A stretch of DNA of 64,000 nucleotides from Actinernus sp. WN-2022 (taxonomy: Eukaryota > Cnidaria > Anthozoa > Actiniaria > Actinernidae). Position numbers and translations under genes: made by a program. The stretch spans positions 136,730,365 to 136,794,364 of the forward strand of contig JAOWCC010001634.1 in the NCBI GenBank assembly GCA_030867875.1. Reading direction: 5' to 3'. Under the pieces are notes generated by a model. It ran no database searches and was not told the origin of the DNA. It saw only the letters and a program-made list of their open reading frames with translations. How positions within the stretch are numbered: the stretch's first letter is position 1; each line of letters opens with the position of its first letter. This document shows, in pieces, positions 27,691-39,375 of the stretch.

Positions 27691-28799
27691 ATTAAAATTT
27701 AGGTTGGTTTTTGAGGAAGGAGGAAACCTGGAGTAAAACCCTCGAAGCAAGAACACTTTCGGTATTCGCGCCCTCTGGACGTAAGCTGTTTTTCACATAA
27801 ATGACTCTAAAAATGTCCTGAGATTTTACAAAGAATATATGAATCGGCTTTACAATTTCGCAAACACAAGCGAACATAATAAATATTCTCACCTTTTCGG
27901 ACCAGCAGTTCATTGTACAAGCTCAAACTGTCTGTTGTAAAGACAGAGGACTGATAATTTTTAATGTTCGCTAACATGCATGCGAAAACCGAATTCAATA
28001 ATTGTTTTATTATACAGTTTAAGCAATCGTTTTAGTAAAACTGAGAAAATTTGCGAAAACGAAGAAAAATTGAAATTAAACGCCGTAAATTGGTTTGTTT
28101 ACGATCAAAATGTTTTCAGTGTTTCTTATTCGACTGGAAACAGCTGAGAGTTTGCCAATAGACGTCGACTGGGTTATACTAAATGTCTCTATTTTGCTCT
28201 AATTCTTGCAATGCAACCACTTGAAGTCTTTATTTTACTCGATTTCGTGTTATTTATTCAAAAAGGTTTTCGTTTTAGAGAACTTTTATAGATTGACTTT
28301 TATGACCATATGCTTTTAAGTATTTAATGCACAACGCTGAGACTGGAAAGACAATGAGTCCCGGCCGACCAGGTGTGCTGTAAAGAAAGAAAATAAGTCA
28401 CGTCCCAAAATTCAAAGAAAAGTATTTAGATAACTTACTTACCGCTTTTTACTCTAAAGCGACTAAGGTGACCGAAAAAATGGGCTACGAAATCGTTTCA
28501 AGACGAGAAAAGCAATGCCAACATTTTAATACAGTGTTACACACTGACAATTTGATATCAAAATTGATTGACAATGTTAAGAAAATGCGGTTTGCAAGTC
28601 AGAGCAAAGTGACATCGAAACTGCGAAACATGACTCACTAGAAACTGCGAAACATGACTCACTAAAAATTCTGGTTTACACGACAGAATTTTGGGAACAG
28701 AATCATTTTCAGTACGCGTGCCAATATCTTTTTGGCGTGGGATCCCTTATTTTTGTCGTTTAAACAAGAAGTCAGTCCGATATAAAAGGACAAGCCCTT

Positions 28800-30080
28800 A
28801 CTATTTTGCTATAAATCGTGAACAAATAGTGAATAATTTCGATTCGATAAATCATAATATTCTATTAAAGAAGATGAACGATAATTTTGGGATCTCTGGC
28901 AGGGAATTAAAATGGTTTGAATGTTATTTGACAAATAGGGAACACCAATGCCTTGTCAATGGCCAAATATCATCTCCAAGACAAATAATCTGTGGACTAC
29001 CACAGACTCAATCCTAGGACCAATGTTATTCTTACTGTATATAAATGATCTCCCAGATTGTTTAAAGTCAACAACTCCATGCCTATATGCAGATGACACC
29101 CAAATGTTTTCGTCCTCACATGACTCTAGTGATCTTATTGCAAACCTAAATTCTGATCTTATTAATATCCGAAATTGGCTTGCGACAAATAAGCTTCAAA
29201 TTCACCCATCTAAGTCAAAACTAAATGTTTATTGGTTCTTCGCATAACCTTAATAATACGATATGTGATCATCCTGTTTCAATTAATAATCTGCCGGTTC
29301 CCCAAACTGACATCCATAAATGCTTAGGAGTTGAGATATACGAGAGACTTAATTGGGAAAAACATATTGAAACAGTCTGCAAAAAGCCAGTGCAGTTATT
29401 GGAGCTATTAGACGTATCAAGCCTTTTGTCTCCCCTGATACATTAAAACTGTTTATAAAGCCTTAGTTCAGCCTTATTTTGATTACTGTTCTCACCTTTG
29501 GGATAACTGTGGCAAACTGTTAAGGGATAAGATAGGCAACTAGTTCCTGTAAAAACTAGTGTTGGTCTGCGTCGGCGGGGAAGACAAACACTGGTATATA
29601 ATCAACTAAAGTCGATTGAGGTATGCTGACCGCCGTGGAAAGCGAGTAGCAGCTGACGTTTCGAGCCCTAGCGCTAGCACTCGAAACGTCAGCTGATACT
29701 CGCTTTCCACGGCGGTCAGCATACCTCAATCGACTTTAGTTGATTATATACCAGTATTAAGGGATAAATTACAAATATTTCAATCTCGCGCCGCTAGAGT
29801 TATTACCGGCGCTAGTTATAATATTCGATCGGCCGATGTACTTGACACCCTCTCTGGGATGTGCTTGATGTAAGACGATCATACTTGATGACCACACCGC
29901 GCCAAGCCTTAAGGAATCCTTTGTTAGAAGAAGTGAATACCAAAAAGCCTATAATCTTCGGAATAATGAGACGGACCTAGCACTTTTGAAGCCCAAACGA
30001 GAATTTCTTAAGAGAAGCTTTAAGTATAGTGGAGCCAAGCTTTGGAATGAACACCCTTACGAGGCGAAAGAAGGGAGTCG
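28800..30080 (+). pseudogene. Broken LINE reverse transcriptase
   Basis: Three frames together give much of a non-LTR RT: FDSINHNILLKKMND and GISGRELKWFECYLTNREH (28840-28935), then after a shift near 29005 SILGPMLFLLYINDLPDCL and the catalytic CLYADDTQMF (about 29080-29110), then the thumb region after another shift near 29225. The frame is interrupted at 29531-29756 by an insertion with an 11-bp target duplication and continues to about 30080 (AKLWNEHP). The N-terminal endonuclease is missing. Confidence 0.8.
29531..29756. mobile_element. Palindromic Penelope-derived insertion with 11-bp target duplication
   Basis: TTAAGGGATAA occurs at 29520-29530 and again at 29757-29767. Between them are about 60 bases of unique sequence and a near-perfect palindrome (29593-29753). 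Each arm of the palindrome matches the Penelope-like terminal fragment at 27588. Two terminal fragments thus sit in inverted orientation. Confidence 0.75.
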
Positions 30081-30959
30081 CTCCATTTGTTGAACGTTAG
30101 GTTTGTGCGGGCAGCGGAATAAAGGTACCGGGACTCTCTTCTGACTAACAAGTAGACTGCTGTTTATTGTCACTTGTTGTACAAGCTGGTAAGATACTAA
30201 ATTTGATAAAGGAAGATAGCACTATAACTATGTTCTCCCTAGACTTGTTTTGGTGTATGACTTTCCGTTTTGGCAAACAACTTGACTATTAAAAGCTAAA
30301 CAGACCGAGCATTTCTACCTAATTTAGACATAGTTATAATAACAAATTGATCGGATCCCTAATGAGTTGTCTAACTTGGACCAAGGTTTTACCTTGGTCC
30401 GATGCTACAGGTGTGGTCTGGACCAACTCAGTGAAGTTCGCACCAAAACATGTCTATCACAAATGTTCTACTAATTAGCGATATTGATTTCACCCTGTAA
30501 CTACCATGTGACCAGCTCACATGACATGTACCCCAAACTAAAATTCAACTACCAAGTTAAATTATTTTGACCCAAAGATTCAGCAATCATGTAGTGATTG
30601 TAATTAACACATTTGAAGAACTTTAATAACTGGCCAGGTTAAATTCAAAGCTCCCCAACTATGCAATTTCAACTGCGTCATAGCTCGCTCAAATCCGACA
30701 TGTGGTTTTAAAAACCACATTATGTCATCATAAATATCTGGTGTTGGGTAACGCCACGTCGCCAGTAGATAAGCCCGTCAGTATTTTAGTTTTAGCCATG
30801 TAGTTTCCCCCTTATTCAGTTTAAGGACACATAGATGTAAATAGTTTTTAGAACATATTAGACATTGTAATTTTATTAATTAATATCATTAGTTCATACT
30901 GAATATTCTTGTAAGTTAGTTCACGCCCCTCATTGAAATCAGCTTAAGGGTTGTTGGGG
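30081..30959. other. Intronic sequence, nothing recognised
   Basis: No supported coding exon or clear repeat; presumed intron 1 of the EGF/GH18 gene. Confidence 0.35.
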
Positions 30960-31275
30960 CTAGCGTAGTGATAACGTTTTTACTACTACTGCTACAACCA
31001 CTGCCACTACTGCTACTGCCACTGCCGCTGCCGCGCCTGCCGCCGCTGCCGCGTCTGCCACCGCTGCCACCGCTGCTACCGCTGCCACCGCTGCTACCGC
31101 TGCTACCGCTACTACCGCTACTACCGCTACTACCGCTACTACCGCTACTACTGCTACTACTGCTACTGCTGCTACTGCTGCTACTGCTGCTACTACTGCT
31201 ACTACTGCTACTACTGCTACTACTGCTACTACTGCTACTACTGCTACTACTGCTACTACTGCTACTGCAGAAGAC
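30960..31275. repeat. Trinucleotide/hexanucleotide repeat (CTG/CTA)n
   Basis: About 300 bp of alternating CTACTG/CCGCTG-type triplets. All frames stay open, giving poly-Leu, poly-Ser and Ala/Val ORFs that are artefacts. Confidence 0.95.
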
Positions 31276-31436
31276 AATAGAAGACAAATGAATGTCGAGA
31301 TGTATGTCATGTGAACGACAGATATGTGTAATGGGCCAATATATCTCCTTCACAACTTGTTCTCTTTTCTTTCAAAGCTGCGCAAAGATGTACGCTGGCT
31401 GGATATACATGTCATGTGAACGCTACGTGTTGCATT

Positions 31437-31900
31437 GATTGGTATTTTATATAGAGGTTCTTACACGGAAGGTTATGTAATAATAATAATAATAATAATA
31501 ATAATATTAATCAAAATGATAATAATCATCATCATCGTCATTGTCATGGGTAACACAGAATAGCAGAGCTAATAATACACTGTGAACAGTGTCCCTCTAA
31601 ATATCTATAAGAGACAAGCATACACTATAAAACAAACTAATCTAACTTGTAGTACGGCTGTGTAATTTTACGAGTCAATTATTTTCCAAGCCTGAAAGAC
31701 ATAACAGCTCCTCATTAAGAGTTTTAATGAGCCCCTGCTAGGATCGGTTCACTTAGTGCCTACTAATGACGAACGGCAGATATGTGTAATGAACAAACAG
31801 ATCTCCTTCAAAACGTGTTCTCTTTTCTTTAAAAGTTGCGGACAGATGTACGTTGGCTGGACATACATGACGTTTGAACGACAGATATGTGTATATAATG
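31437..31900. repeat. First unit of a tandem segmental duplication (second unit from 33344)
   Basis: TGATTGGTATTTTATATAGAGG, an (AAT)n run at 31479-31506, CAGAATAGCAGAGCTAATA and GTACGGCTGTGTAATTTTAC recur about 1.9 kb further on at 33344-33800. Decayed EGF-exon copies lie at 31374-31430 (truncated) and 31835-31890 (in-frame TGA). Confidence 0.7.
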
Positions 31901-31944
31901 AACCAAGAGATTTCCTTCACAACTTGTTCTCTTTTCTTTTAAAG

Positions 31945-32073
31945 CTGCGGACAGATGTAGTACTACGCTGGCTGAACGTGCATGTCATGTGAACGCTACG
32001 TGTACCAATACACTCGGATCATATAACTGCACGTGCAATACCGGCTTTGTTGGGAACGGCACGTACTGCAATG
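31945..32073 (+). CDS. EGF-like exon of the EGF/GH18 gene
   Basis: A pyrimidine-rich tract ending TTTTAAAG precedes the exon and GTAAG follows it. Read in phase 1-1 (43 codons), it gives an EGF-like module with the pattern CHVNATCTNTLGSYNCTCN then GFVGNGTYCN, the calcium-binding EGF style. The N-terminal part (RCSTTLAERA) is slightly altered from the 33770 copy. Confidence 0.65.
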
Positions 32074-32319
32074 GTAAGATATACTTATTAAAAAAAAACT
32101 AAGGTTGTCTCGTGCATGTTGCACCAACAAATGCAATGAAATATTGATAAATAGTGAATTCCTCATATTGTTATTGGACTGCATACTTATACATGTGTTA
32201 GTAGATAAGTATTTATACATGTGGCCCAAAAGAATTGAATGTCACAAACGTCTAACTTCCAGTCATTTTCAATTAAACCATGCATAATTTCTTATAAAAC
32301 GTAACGCGAAAAGATACTG

Positions 32320-32605
32320 AAAAAGGTAAAGGCAAAGCGACGTTATTTAACATCGGTATAGCTTGTAACGGTCTTGAAAGACTGATAAACTTGAGGCCGA
32401 CCGGAGTCAGACCTGCGATTTAACGTCCTTATCCGAGAAGACGTGAAGGTCTATCAATTTGCAGCTTAAGAACAAAAATTGTTTCACAAAGGCAGCCCTT
32501 TCAAGTTATTGTATGACCGTGAGTGTTGATCCGGCCAGGATTTGAATCCTCGAGCTCCCGCACGGCAGAACGGAGCTTAACCACTGAGCTAACCGGGTGG
32601 AGGGG
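32320..32605 (-). mobile_element. tRNA-derived SINE
   Basis: On the minus strand the head (32600-32529) has an A box TTAGCTCAGTGG and a B box GGATTCAAATCC at tRNA-like spacing. A body follows containing CTTCTCGGATAAGGACG and AAATAACGTCGC, typical of anthozoan tRNA SINEs as I recall them. It interrupts the EGF-exon duplication. Confidence 0.65.
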
Positions 32606-32734
32606 AAGACTAATAGTAATGCGGACTTCAAAATATTTCTTTTCGAAACAAACACTAGATTTGAAAGGATAAAATACCATAGTCAGTAAGGGTCTTGATG
32701 AGCCTCTGCTAGGATCTGTTCACCTAGAATACCT

Positions 32735-32795
32735 ATGAATAACTCGGCTCATATAACTGCACATGCAATTACGGCTTTGTTCACAACGGCAGGAT
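32735..32795 (+). pseudogene. Decayed EGF exon copy (3' half)
   Basis: Readable as GSYNCTCNYGFVHNG but without the upstream cysteines, and the end is altered (AGGATAAG instead of a clean donor). It is a dead member of the exon array. Confidence 0.55.
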
Positions 32796-33037
32796 AAGAT
32801 ATACAGCTATTTAAAAACAAAACGTTGCTCGGGAATGTTGCATTCAAAGACCAGGTCCAACATGTACAAATGCAAAGAATTGTTGAAAAATTGTGAATTC
32901 CTCATATTGTTATTGAACTGAATACTTATAACATACACGCGGACTTCACTAAACAGATACAGCATTAAATTATAATGCATTTCTGTCTTGGATCGCCCTA
33001 TGCAATATATGCACTTGTAATGTAACACGCAATAGAA

Positions 33038-33199
33038 CGGATTTCGTATCGGTGGGCAATTACTGCAATGACGTACGGCATGCCGTGACATTGAAATGGT
33101 TACCCCATAGTTTTTTCTTTCTCATTACAGAGTTACGGTACAGTAAGTTACGGTAAGGCTACGGACAAGCCTTATTTTGTCCCACTCATACGAAATCCG
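33038..33199. mobile_element. MITE of the GATTTCGTATGAGTGGG family
   Basis: Ends CGGATTTCGTATCGGTGGG and CCCACTCATACGAAATCCG are inverted. The interior holds GGCATGCCGTGACATTGAAATGG and GTTACGGTACAGTAAGTTA. Relatives lie at 57465-57770 and 62293-62465. Confidence 0.7.
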
Positions 33200-33769
33200 C
33201 TCTATGCAATATGCAGTATGCACAATGCAACAATTTGCACCATGCACGACACAATATTATTTGAAATACACGTAGGTGGATACCATTATGTTCTATTCTT
33301 CTTTATTTTTATATTAAACAAAGAATAATGGCCAAGTTATACATTGATTGGTGCTTTATATAGAGGTTATTACACGGAAGGTTATGTAATAATAATAATA
33401 ATAATAATAATAATCATCATCATCATCATAATGATAATCATCATCTTCATTATCATCATCGTCGTCATTATCTTTAGAAGGTAACACAGAATAGCAGAGC
33501 TAATACACTGTGGACAGTGTCCCTCCAAATAGCTATAAGACACAAACATACAATATAGAACAAACTAATCTAACTTATAGTACGGCTGTGTAATTTTACG
33601 AGTCAATTATTTTCCAAGCCTGACAGACATAAGAGCTCTTCAGTAAGAGTTTTAATGAGCCACTAGTACTGCTAGGATGGGTTCACATAATGCCTACTAA
33701 AGACGAACGGTAGATATGTGTAATGAACCAAGAGATCTCCTTCACAACTTGTTCTCTTTTCTTTTAAAG

Positions 33770-33892
33770 CTGGGCAAAGATGTACGCTAGCTGGACATAC
33801 ATGTCATATGAACGCTACATGTACCAATAAACGCGGGTCATATAACTGCACGTGCAATACCGGATTTGTTGGCAACGGCACTTACTGCAATG
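33770..33892 (+). CDS. EGF-like exon of the EGF/GH18 gene
   Basis: 41 codons, phase 1-1. It begins after CTTTTAAAG and ends before GTAAG. The module reads RCTLAGHTCHMNATCTNKRG then SYNCTCNTGFVGNGTYCN: six cysteines in EGF order with the N/T residues of calcium-binding EGF domains. It is the best preserved copy of the local exon array. A second donor-side match with 31945-32073 shows recent duplication. Confidence 0.75.
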
Positions 33893-34079
33893 GTAAGATA
33901 CATCTATTTAAATGAAACAAGGTTGCTCGTGTTACATTCAAAGACAAGGTCCAACAAATGCAAACTATGTTGATAAATAACGAATTACTCATACTGTTAT
34001 TGAACTGCATACTCATAGCACACACATGGACTTCATTAAACAGATACACCATTAAATTAAAGAGTTTCTTTCAGGGAAC

Positions 34080-34705
34080 GCGCAATGCAATATGCACAAT
34101 GCAACATGCAAAGTGCACCATGCACTATGAACATGCACAATGCAACAACCACAATGCAACATACAACATGTACAATGCAACAACCACAATGCAACATACA
34201 GCATGCACAATGCAACAGCCACAATGCAACATGCACAATGCAACAGCCACAATACAACATGCACAATGCAACAACCACAATGCAACATACAACATGTGCA
34301 ATACAACAACCACAATGCAACATACATGTGCAATGCAACAACCACAATGCAACATACAACATGCAACAACCACAATGCAACATACAGCATGCCCAATGCA
34401 ACATACAACATGCACCATGCAACAACCACAATGCAACATACAACATGTGCAATACAACAACCACAATGCAACATACAACATGTGCAATACAACAACCACA
34501 ATGCAACATGCAACATGTGCAATACAACAACCACAATGCAACATACAACATGCACCATGCAACAACCACAATGTAACATACAGCATGCACAATGCAACAG
34601 CCACAATGCAACATGCACAATGCAACAACCACAATGCAACATACAACATGCAAAATGCAACAAACACAATGAAACATACAACATGCACAATGCAACATGC
34701 ACAAT
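34080..34705. repeat. ATGCAACA-based satellite
   Basis: About 620 bp built from ATGCAACA, ACCACA and ACATGCACA words in higher-order units near 29-45 bp. Long ORFs on both strands (Thr/Gln/Asn-rich or Cys/Leu-rich) are by-products of the repeat. Confidence 0.92.
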
Positions 34706-35116
34706 GAAGAATGAAGGCTTCCTTCTCTTTTGCCTCCCCCCTTCTCCAGATTTTCGATGCTTACCATTTAACCAAAAATCCCGGTAATTTCGGTTGGAAA
34801 GCAAATGGTACAGTTATTTTTTGGTAATTTCGGTTTGAAATTGTGGACTACGATCTGAGCTAGTCCTTTCGTTCCGGTTGGTACGAACCAACCGAACTAT
34901 CCCTTACCATTTGACCATTTCTCTAGATTCCAGTCTCGCATCTGCCATATTGAAAACGGAACTTAACCGAAAATCAAATGGTAAGAGCTATTCTTTCCGG
35001 TAAGTCGGCAATTGGTAATCCGCTCAGTTACCATTATGCACTGAGCACCCGAACCGGATTTTTTGTCAAATGGTAGCACCCTAGCTATAAAGAATATTTC
35101 TTAAAATTTCAGAATA

Positions 35117-35256
35117 GCGATGTTTCGTGTGTCGTCATCTATTGTCATTAATGTGCCAACCAGAGATCCATTGGTTCCTAACACAAAGCGGCCTTTACAA
35201 ATCATGGTTGGCACATTAGCATAACAATTGCAATGTTTATCAACACGAAACATCGC
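35117..35256. mobile_element. Compact MITE
   Basis: Ends GCGATGTTTCGTGT and ACACGAAACATCGC are exact inverted repeats. It is the uninterrupted relative of the nested element at 7461-7832. Confidence 0.75.
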
Positions 35257-35305
35257 TATACACTGTTTCATTCAGCAAACATCCTTGTGTTGTTTTCTGT
35301 CGTAG

Positions 35306-35401
35306 CATCGTGTACACAATTCTGTCAAAACGGAGGAACGTGTACATCACGTAATACTTGTAAATGCCCAAACAGCTACATAGGGGATCGCTGTCAGACT
35401 T
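35306..35401 (+). CDS. EGF-like exon of the EGF/GH18 gene, second type
   Basis: 32 codons in phase 1-1, after TGTCGTAG and before GTAAGT. It reads CTQFCQNGGTCTSRNTCKCP then SYIGDRCQT, a six-cysteine EGF domain of the non-calcium type. It is the last EGF exon before the GH18 domain. Confidence 0.8.
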
Positions 35402-36011
35402 GTAAGTACACTTGTGTGTATTGGTAAAAGTAGAAGTCACAGGTGCTATAATCCATCGGAGACGTTATCTGATAGTTGTGGCAGTAACAGTTAGCAGCAG
35501 GTAAAACGAATTTGTTTCGAATATATACGGTCAAAATGTTGCCGACTGCCTGCATTGTCACGTGCATCTACGGTATTGTACAATTAAGGCTATTGTTTTA
35601 TGCCGTCTGTTCTAGCCGTCGCCGTCGTGGTGACTGACGTGCGGAAGGGGACGTCTGGTAGATATTTTCAATGGTACTGTTTTATCTCAGGGAATCATAG
35701 CAGATTACATGCCGTGGCCTGCCAACTACCTTCTCTTCATTTTTCAAATCTGTTTCTTCCATGTGGGATACTTAAAACCATAAACGCCGGTGACGTATTT
35801 AAATTCCACGCATTCTTCTCGGACAATTAGTCAACCGCATAATAACTCTATTTTCATGTCATTCTTCTCAAAAACAACACACGTGTCCGCACGGGAAGCC
35901 AGGGTCTTCAATCAAGTATAATAACAAAACGTTTTCGAGAGCAACTCAACTGCGACGTCTTGTAGCTTAGGCAGAGAAAAGTACACTTCTCAGAGATTAG
36001 TTCCGTACTCG

Positions 36012-36190
36012 GTAATAATAGTATTACAACGTGATAGCATGTCATTTCGGGTAATTAAATTAGTGATTAAATTTCACCTCGAACCCTGGAAGGATTTGTA
36101 AAAGTCCCGACGCCGCACAAATCCTCTCGAGATTCGAGGGGAAAAATTTAATTAACAATTTCCCGAAATTATATGCTATTACAAGAATAA
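36012..36190. repeat. Inverted-repeat element
   Basis: GTGATAGCATGTCATTTCGGG on the left pairs with CCCGAAATTATATGCTATTAC on the right; TTAAATT and CTCGA words pair inside. Confidence 0.55.
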
Positions 36191-36223
36191 AAAGTCGTCA
36201 ACCAATTATCCTCATTTGCATAT

Positions 36224-36394
36224 ATTCACTCTTTTCACCTGGTGGCCATCTTGGATTCAAAGCGAGGCAATCCTTTGTTTTTGCCAGGTGAGCCTCATTT
36301 TGACTATCGGCCCTCAGTACGAGGCTGACCTGGCAAAAACAAAGGATTGCCTCGCTTTGAATCCAAGATGGCCACCAGGTGAAAAGAGTGAATT
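36224..36394. repeat. Near-perfect foldback element
   Basis: Arms of about 70 bp start ATTCACTCTTTTCACCTGGT and include GGCCATCTTGGATTCAAAGC. The loop lies at about 36300-36325. Confidence 0.8.
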
Positions 36395-37056
36395 AATTCC
36401 TTTGATATAACATCAATCATCTCAGAAATAAAACGGTTTCCAAACTCAAGCTCAAGCTATGTACGACAGTTTTGCTTACCTTTTCAATATTTCCTCGTTC
36501 AAACAATGTTGGAAAAATATCGTATTAATACATGCATGGAATTTGAAGATCAGGAAGGGTTAGCTTTGAAAATGGGCTTCTTATAATTCTGCTAATAAAA
36601 TAGCGAGTAAAAAACTACCGAGTTCTGATTATTTCTTAATCGGTATGCTAACTTCCCATTGATTGGTCGAAAGGTTGCTTAGCAACAAGCAGTACACGCC
36701 AGTCAAAGTTGAAGATTTCCAATCCGTTTTAAGTTGTTTAATTTTACATGGCAATGCATTTTGACGTAGCCAGATGATCCGGCCACCGTACAGATTTCTA
36801 GTTCTCCTGAATTCATTTATTTTCTGGTTAATTTTGGTCCTAGAAATTCAGAAACTGGGCTGAAAAATTCCGGCCCGTTTGTTTTGAAACATATCCAGCT
36901 CTCACTTCTTGAAAAGGTCTCTCTTTCAGGAAAACCAGTATACATTTCATATCTTTTACGTAGTAATCTGCGTCATAACATTGACACAAATTCATCTATA
37001 GTTGCATGTCTTTCGAATGTGCAAAAAACTTATGGTTGATTCATATTTTCTCGCAG

Positions 37057-37245
37057 TATTACGCCGTTCACTTCGCGCCGTTTCTAACAAACCTCTATTG
37101 GTTGGCTATTGGGGACAGAACGGAGCAGGGCCAAGGTTTGGACCGTTGAACTACGAGCGGTCGTTAAAGTGGTTTTGTCAAAACTCAGCATATGACATCA
37201 TCAATCTGGCATTTCTGGTTCCCTTTTTTGACTCAAGAAACAAAG
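37057..37245 (+). CDS. GH18 exon 1 of the EGF/GH18 gene
   Basis: 63 codons, phase 1 to 1. It follows TTTTCTCGCAG and ends before GTGAG. It encodes the first beta strand and helix of a class III (hevamine-type) chitinase fold: LLVGYWGQNGAG at the start, then YDIINLAFLVPF. The intron that follows contains the pogo-type transposon. Confidence 0.82.
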
Positions 37246-37634
37246 GTGAGATGACAAAATATAGAAAAAGTACACCAGCGTACCGTGTAGGAGTTTAATT
37301 TTGCGGGAGTTAATTTTTGCGGATTTTGCGGATTTCCTTCGATCCGCAAAAAAAAACTCCCGCAGAAAAAAACTCCCACAAAATTTTCCTCCGCAAAAAT
37401 ATACTCCCAGAGTAAAATTAGTAAATCTTGTTTTAATGGTTATATCGGGTTAACAGGAACTTTTTAACATTGAACGTAATAGGAAACGCTAGCCAAAGTT
37501 AATAAAATACATTTTTCCTCTTACATAGCCGCCTTCTGACGGAAAACCGTACTTTCCCGCTTCTGTGTCACGTTCAACGTCAGTTGTCGTAAATAAAGAC
37601 TGACAGCATACAGTCAATTCCAAAGTACATGTAC

Positions 37635-39116
37635 TCAATGGATTTCCAGGAAAGGATCATCTGAAGAAACGCCATTAGCTAGGACGTCTACAATGCCGCA
37701 CTTTTTCCATCCATTCACAATGATCGCGGGGCTATTCTGCATGTAATTATAAAAATCGATCAGCCATCGCGATGTATGCTCTCGCATAACTGGAATGCCC
37801 ATCTCAATTGCAATGTCACTGGTGCTTTCTCCAGCGCTAATCTTCTTCTCGACTTCTGCAGCGTACCATCCCTGGAACTTTTCTCTCATGAAATGTTTGC
37901 ATGGCCGATTAACTGATACGTCAAGAGGTTGGTTGAATGCCGTGGTATTTGCTGGTACAAGGACTTCTGCCATGCCGTGCTTCTCAAGTAGGTCACGCAC
38001 CTCATCATTATTCTGACCCTTGAAGGTGTCCCAAACTATTATGACCTTCTGAGAATCTGGTAGTTTCATCATCTCCTTTATTTTCTCAGTGTAGGGTATC
38101 ACAATTTTTGTAAGTAGTTCCTTTGTTGTGTCGGTATTCGACCAGTGCTTGGCATTGTGCGTGACATGAAAACCCTGCGGGAAATCCATTCTGGGATGGC
38201 TCCTCTCTGTTTTCTCGCCGTAGATAAGTTGCATGGGAAGAAATTTCCTATCCATTGTTACGGAGAACACTGCAGTAAACATTTTCTTGTCGTCGCCCCC
38301 GATGACAGAAACACAGCCTGAACCCTTTTCGTTCATTGTATAGTCTGATACAGGAACCATCTTAATAGGGGTTTGGTCGATGTTAATAATCAGCTCTTGT
38401 GGGATGTTTGCTGATTGTTGGACTGTATAGATATTCCGGTGGTAGTCTCGCTGAAGTTGGTCCTTCACTTCTCCAATCATCTTTGGCTTGGCAGCAGTGG
38501 TCTTTTTCCGGCGCACAAAATTCATTCTCGTGAAAAGAGATTTCACCCAGCCACTTCCAAGGGCAACATGGCCTCCATTTTCCTCCAAAAGGTATCTGTT
38601 CTTTGCTTTGACGATTCCTTTCGCGGCAGCTATGGCTATTCTCCCATTTACAACCCCTCCAACGTCGCGTAGGTTATACAGAAGGTTCATGACTTCTTTG
38701 TCAAGTTCCCCAATTAACAGTTTTCTGCCGCGTTTCGCGGTTAATATGCCTGACACAGAGGTCTGTTCATTGACACCCTGCTCCTTCGAGAGAAGCCTTC
38801 GATACTTATCGCGGAAGTTGCGTACGGTGCTCTCTTTTAGACTCGGAAATTTCGACTTGAAATGCCTAACCGTCGCCATAGGACCGTGTTGGTTACAGTA
38901 TTTGGCTATTTTAGCGCGATCTTCGTCTGTAAATCGGTCATAAGGTTTGCGTTTGCTACTTACGGCTCGTACCTCATCTGCAATAGTTTCAGAATTCTCA
39001 GCGTTGACCACGTTTGACACAGCGGGCATAAGCCTCAGAGCTTCATCAATGGCGCTAGAACTACGGGGATTTTCCTCCGCGGGCTCCCGTTGTTGAAAGA
39101 AATTTCGAATGGACAT
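37635..39116 (-). CDS. Pogo/Tigger-like DDE transposase
   Basis: 493 residues, intact. Residues 55-115 hold a helix-turn-helix segment (RFTDEDRAKIAKYCNQHG, then STVRNFRDKYRRLL), and about 130-215 a second DNA-binding part. The catalytic DDE_1 core is visible: ININIDQTP-like first Asp (NIDQTPIKM), second Asp in VIIVWDTFKGQ, third in NQPLDVSVNRP. The family is abundant in cnidarian genomes. An intact frame suggests recent activity or domestication; the intact ends favour activity. It is divergent from the HIRAN-like ORF, with about 260 bases between the start codons. Confidence 0.88.
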   Translation of the reverse strand: MSIRNFFQQREPAEENPRSSSAIDEALRLMPAVSNVVNAENSETIADEVRAVSSKRKPYDRFTDEDRAKIAKYCNQHGPMATVRHFKSKFPSLKESTVRNFRDKYRRLLSKEQGVNEQTSVSGILTAKRGRKLLIGELDKEVMNLLYNLRDVGGVVNGRIAIAAAKGIVKAKNRYLLEENGGHVALGSGWVKSLFTRMNFVRRKKTTAAKPKMIGEVKDQLQRDYHRNIYTVQQSANIPQELIINIDQTPIKMVPVSDYTMNEKGSGCVSVIGGDDKKMFTAVFSVTMDRKFLPMQLIYGEKTERSHPRMDFPQGFHVTHNAKHWSNTDTTKELLTKIVIPYTEKIKEMMKLPDSQKVIIVWDTFKGQNNDEVRDLLEKHGMAEVLVPANTTAFNQPLDVSVNRPCKHFMREKFQGWYAAEVEKKISAGESTSDIAIEMGIPVMREHTSRWLIDFYNYMQNSPAIIVNGWKKCGIVDVLANGVSSDDPFLEIH

Positions 39117-39375
39117 GTCCAGGCAATTGATGGAGGGAAATTGATGAGTTTTCCAACATTCAATAGTACTACCAAAAGACTCCCAAACCGAGGCACGCTA
39201 ACTTCACAAACCGGAGATACCGACGGTATACAGAAGAACCAATAGCGGCATGCTAGTAAACTGGAAAAGGTGTGAGCTGTCTGACAGCTGTAACTCTACA
39301 CCGTTTACACAAGGTTTCTGCTGTGTTTCCGTCGCGATACAACGAATTCGACTGTAATGCAGCAAAACTCTCACC

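Noticed and set aside
30916..31353. Long poly-Ser, Ala/Val and poly-Leu ORFs
   Set aside because: They are readings of one CTG/CTA triplet array in different frames; no splice or start context supports a gene.
33958..34804. Six overlapping ORFs of 160-250 codons on both strands
   Set aside because: All follow from the ATGCAACA satellite, whose units lack stops; composition is pure repeat.
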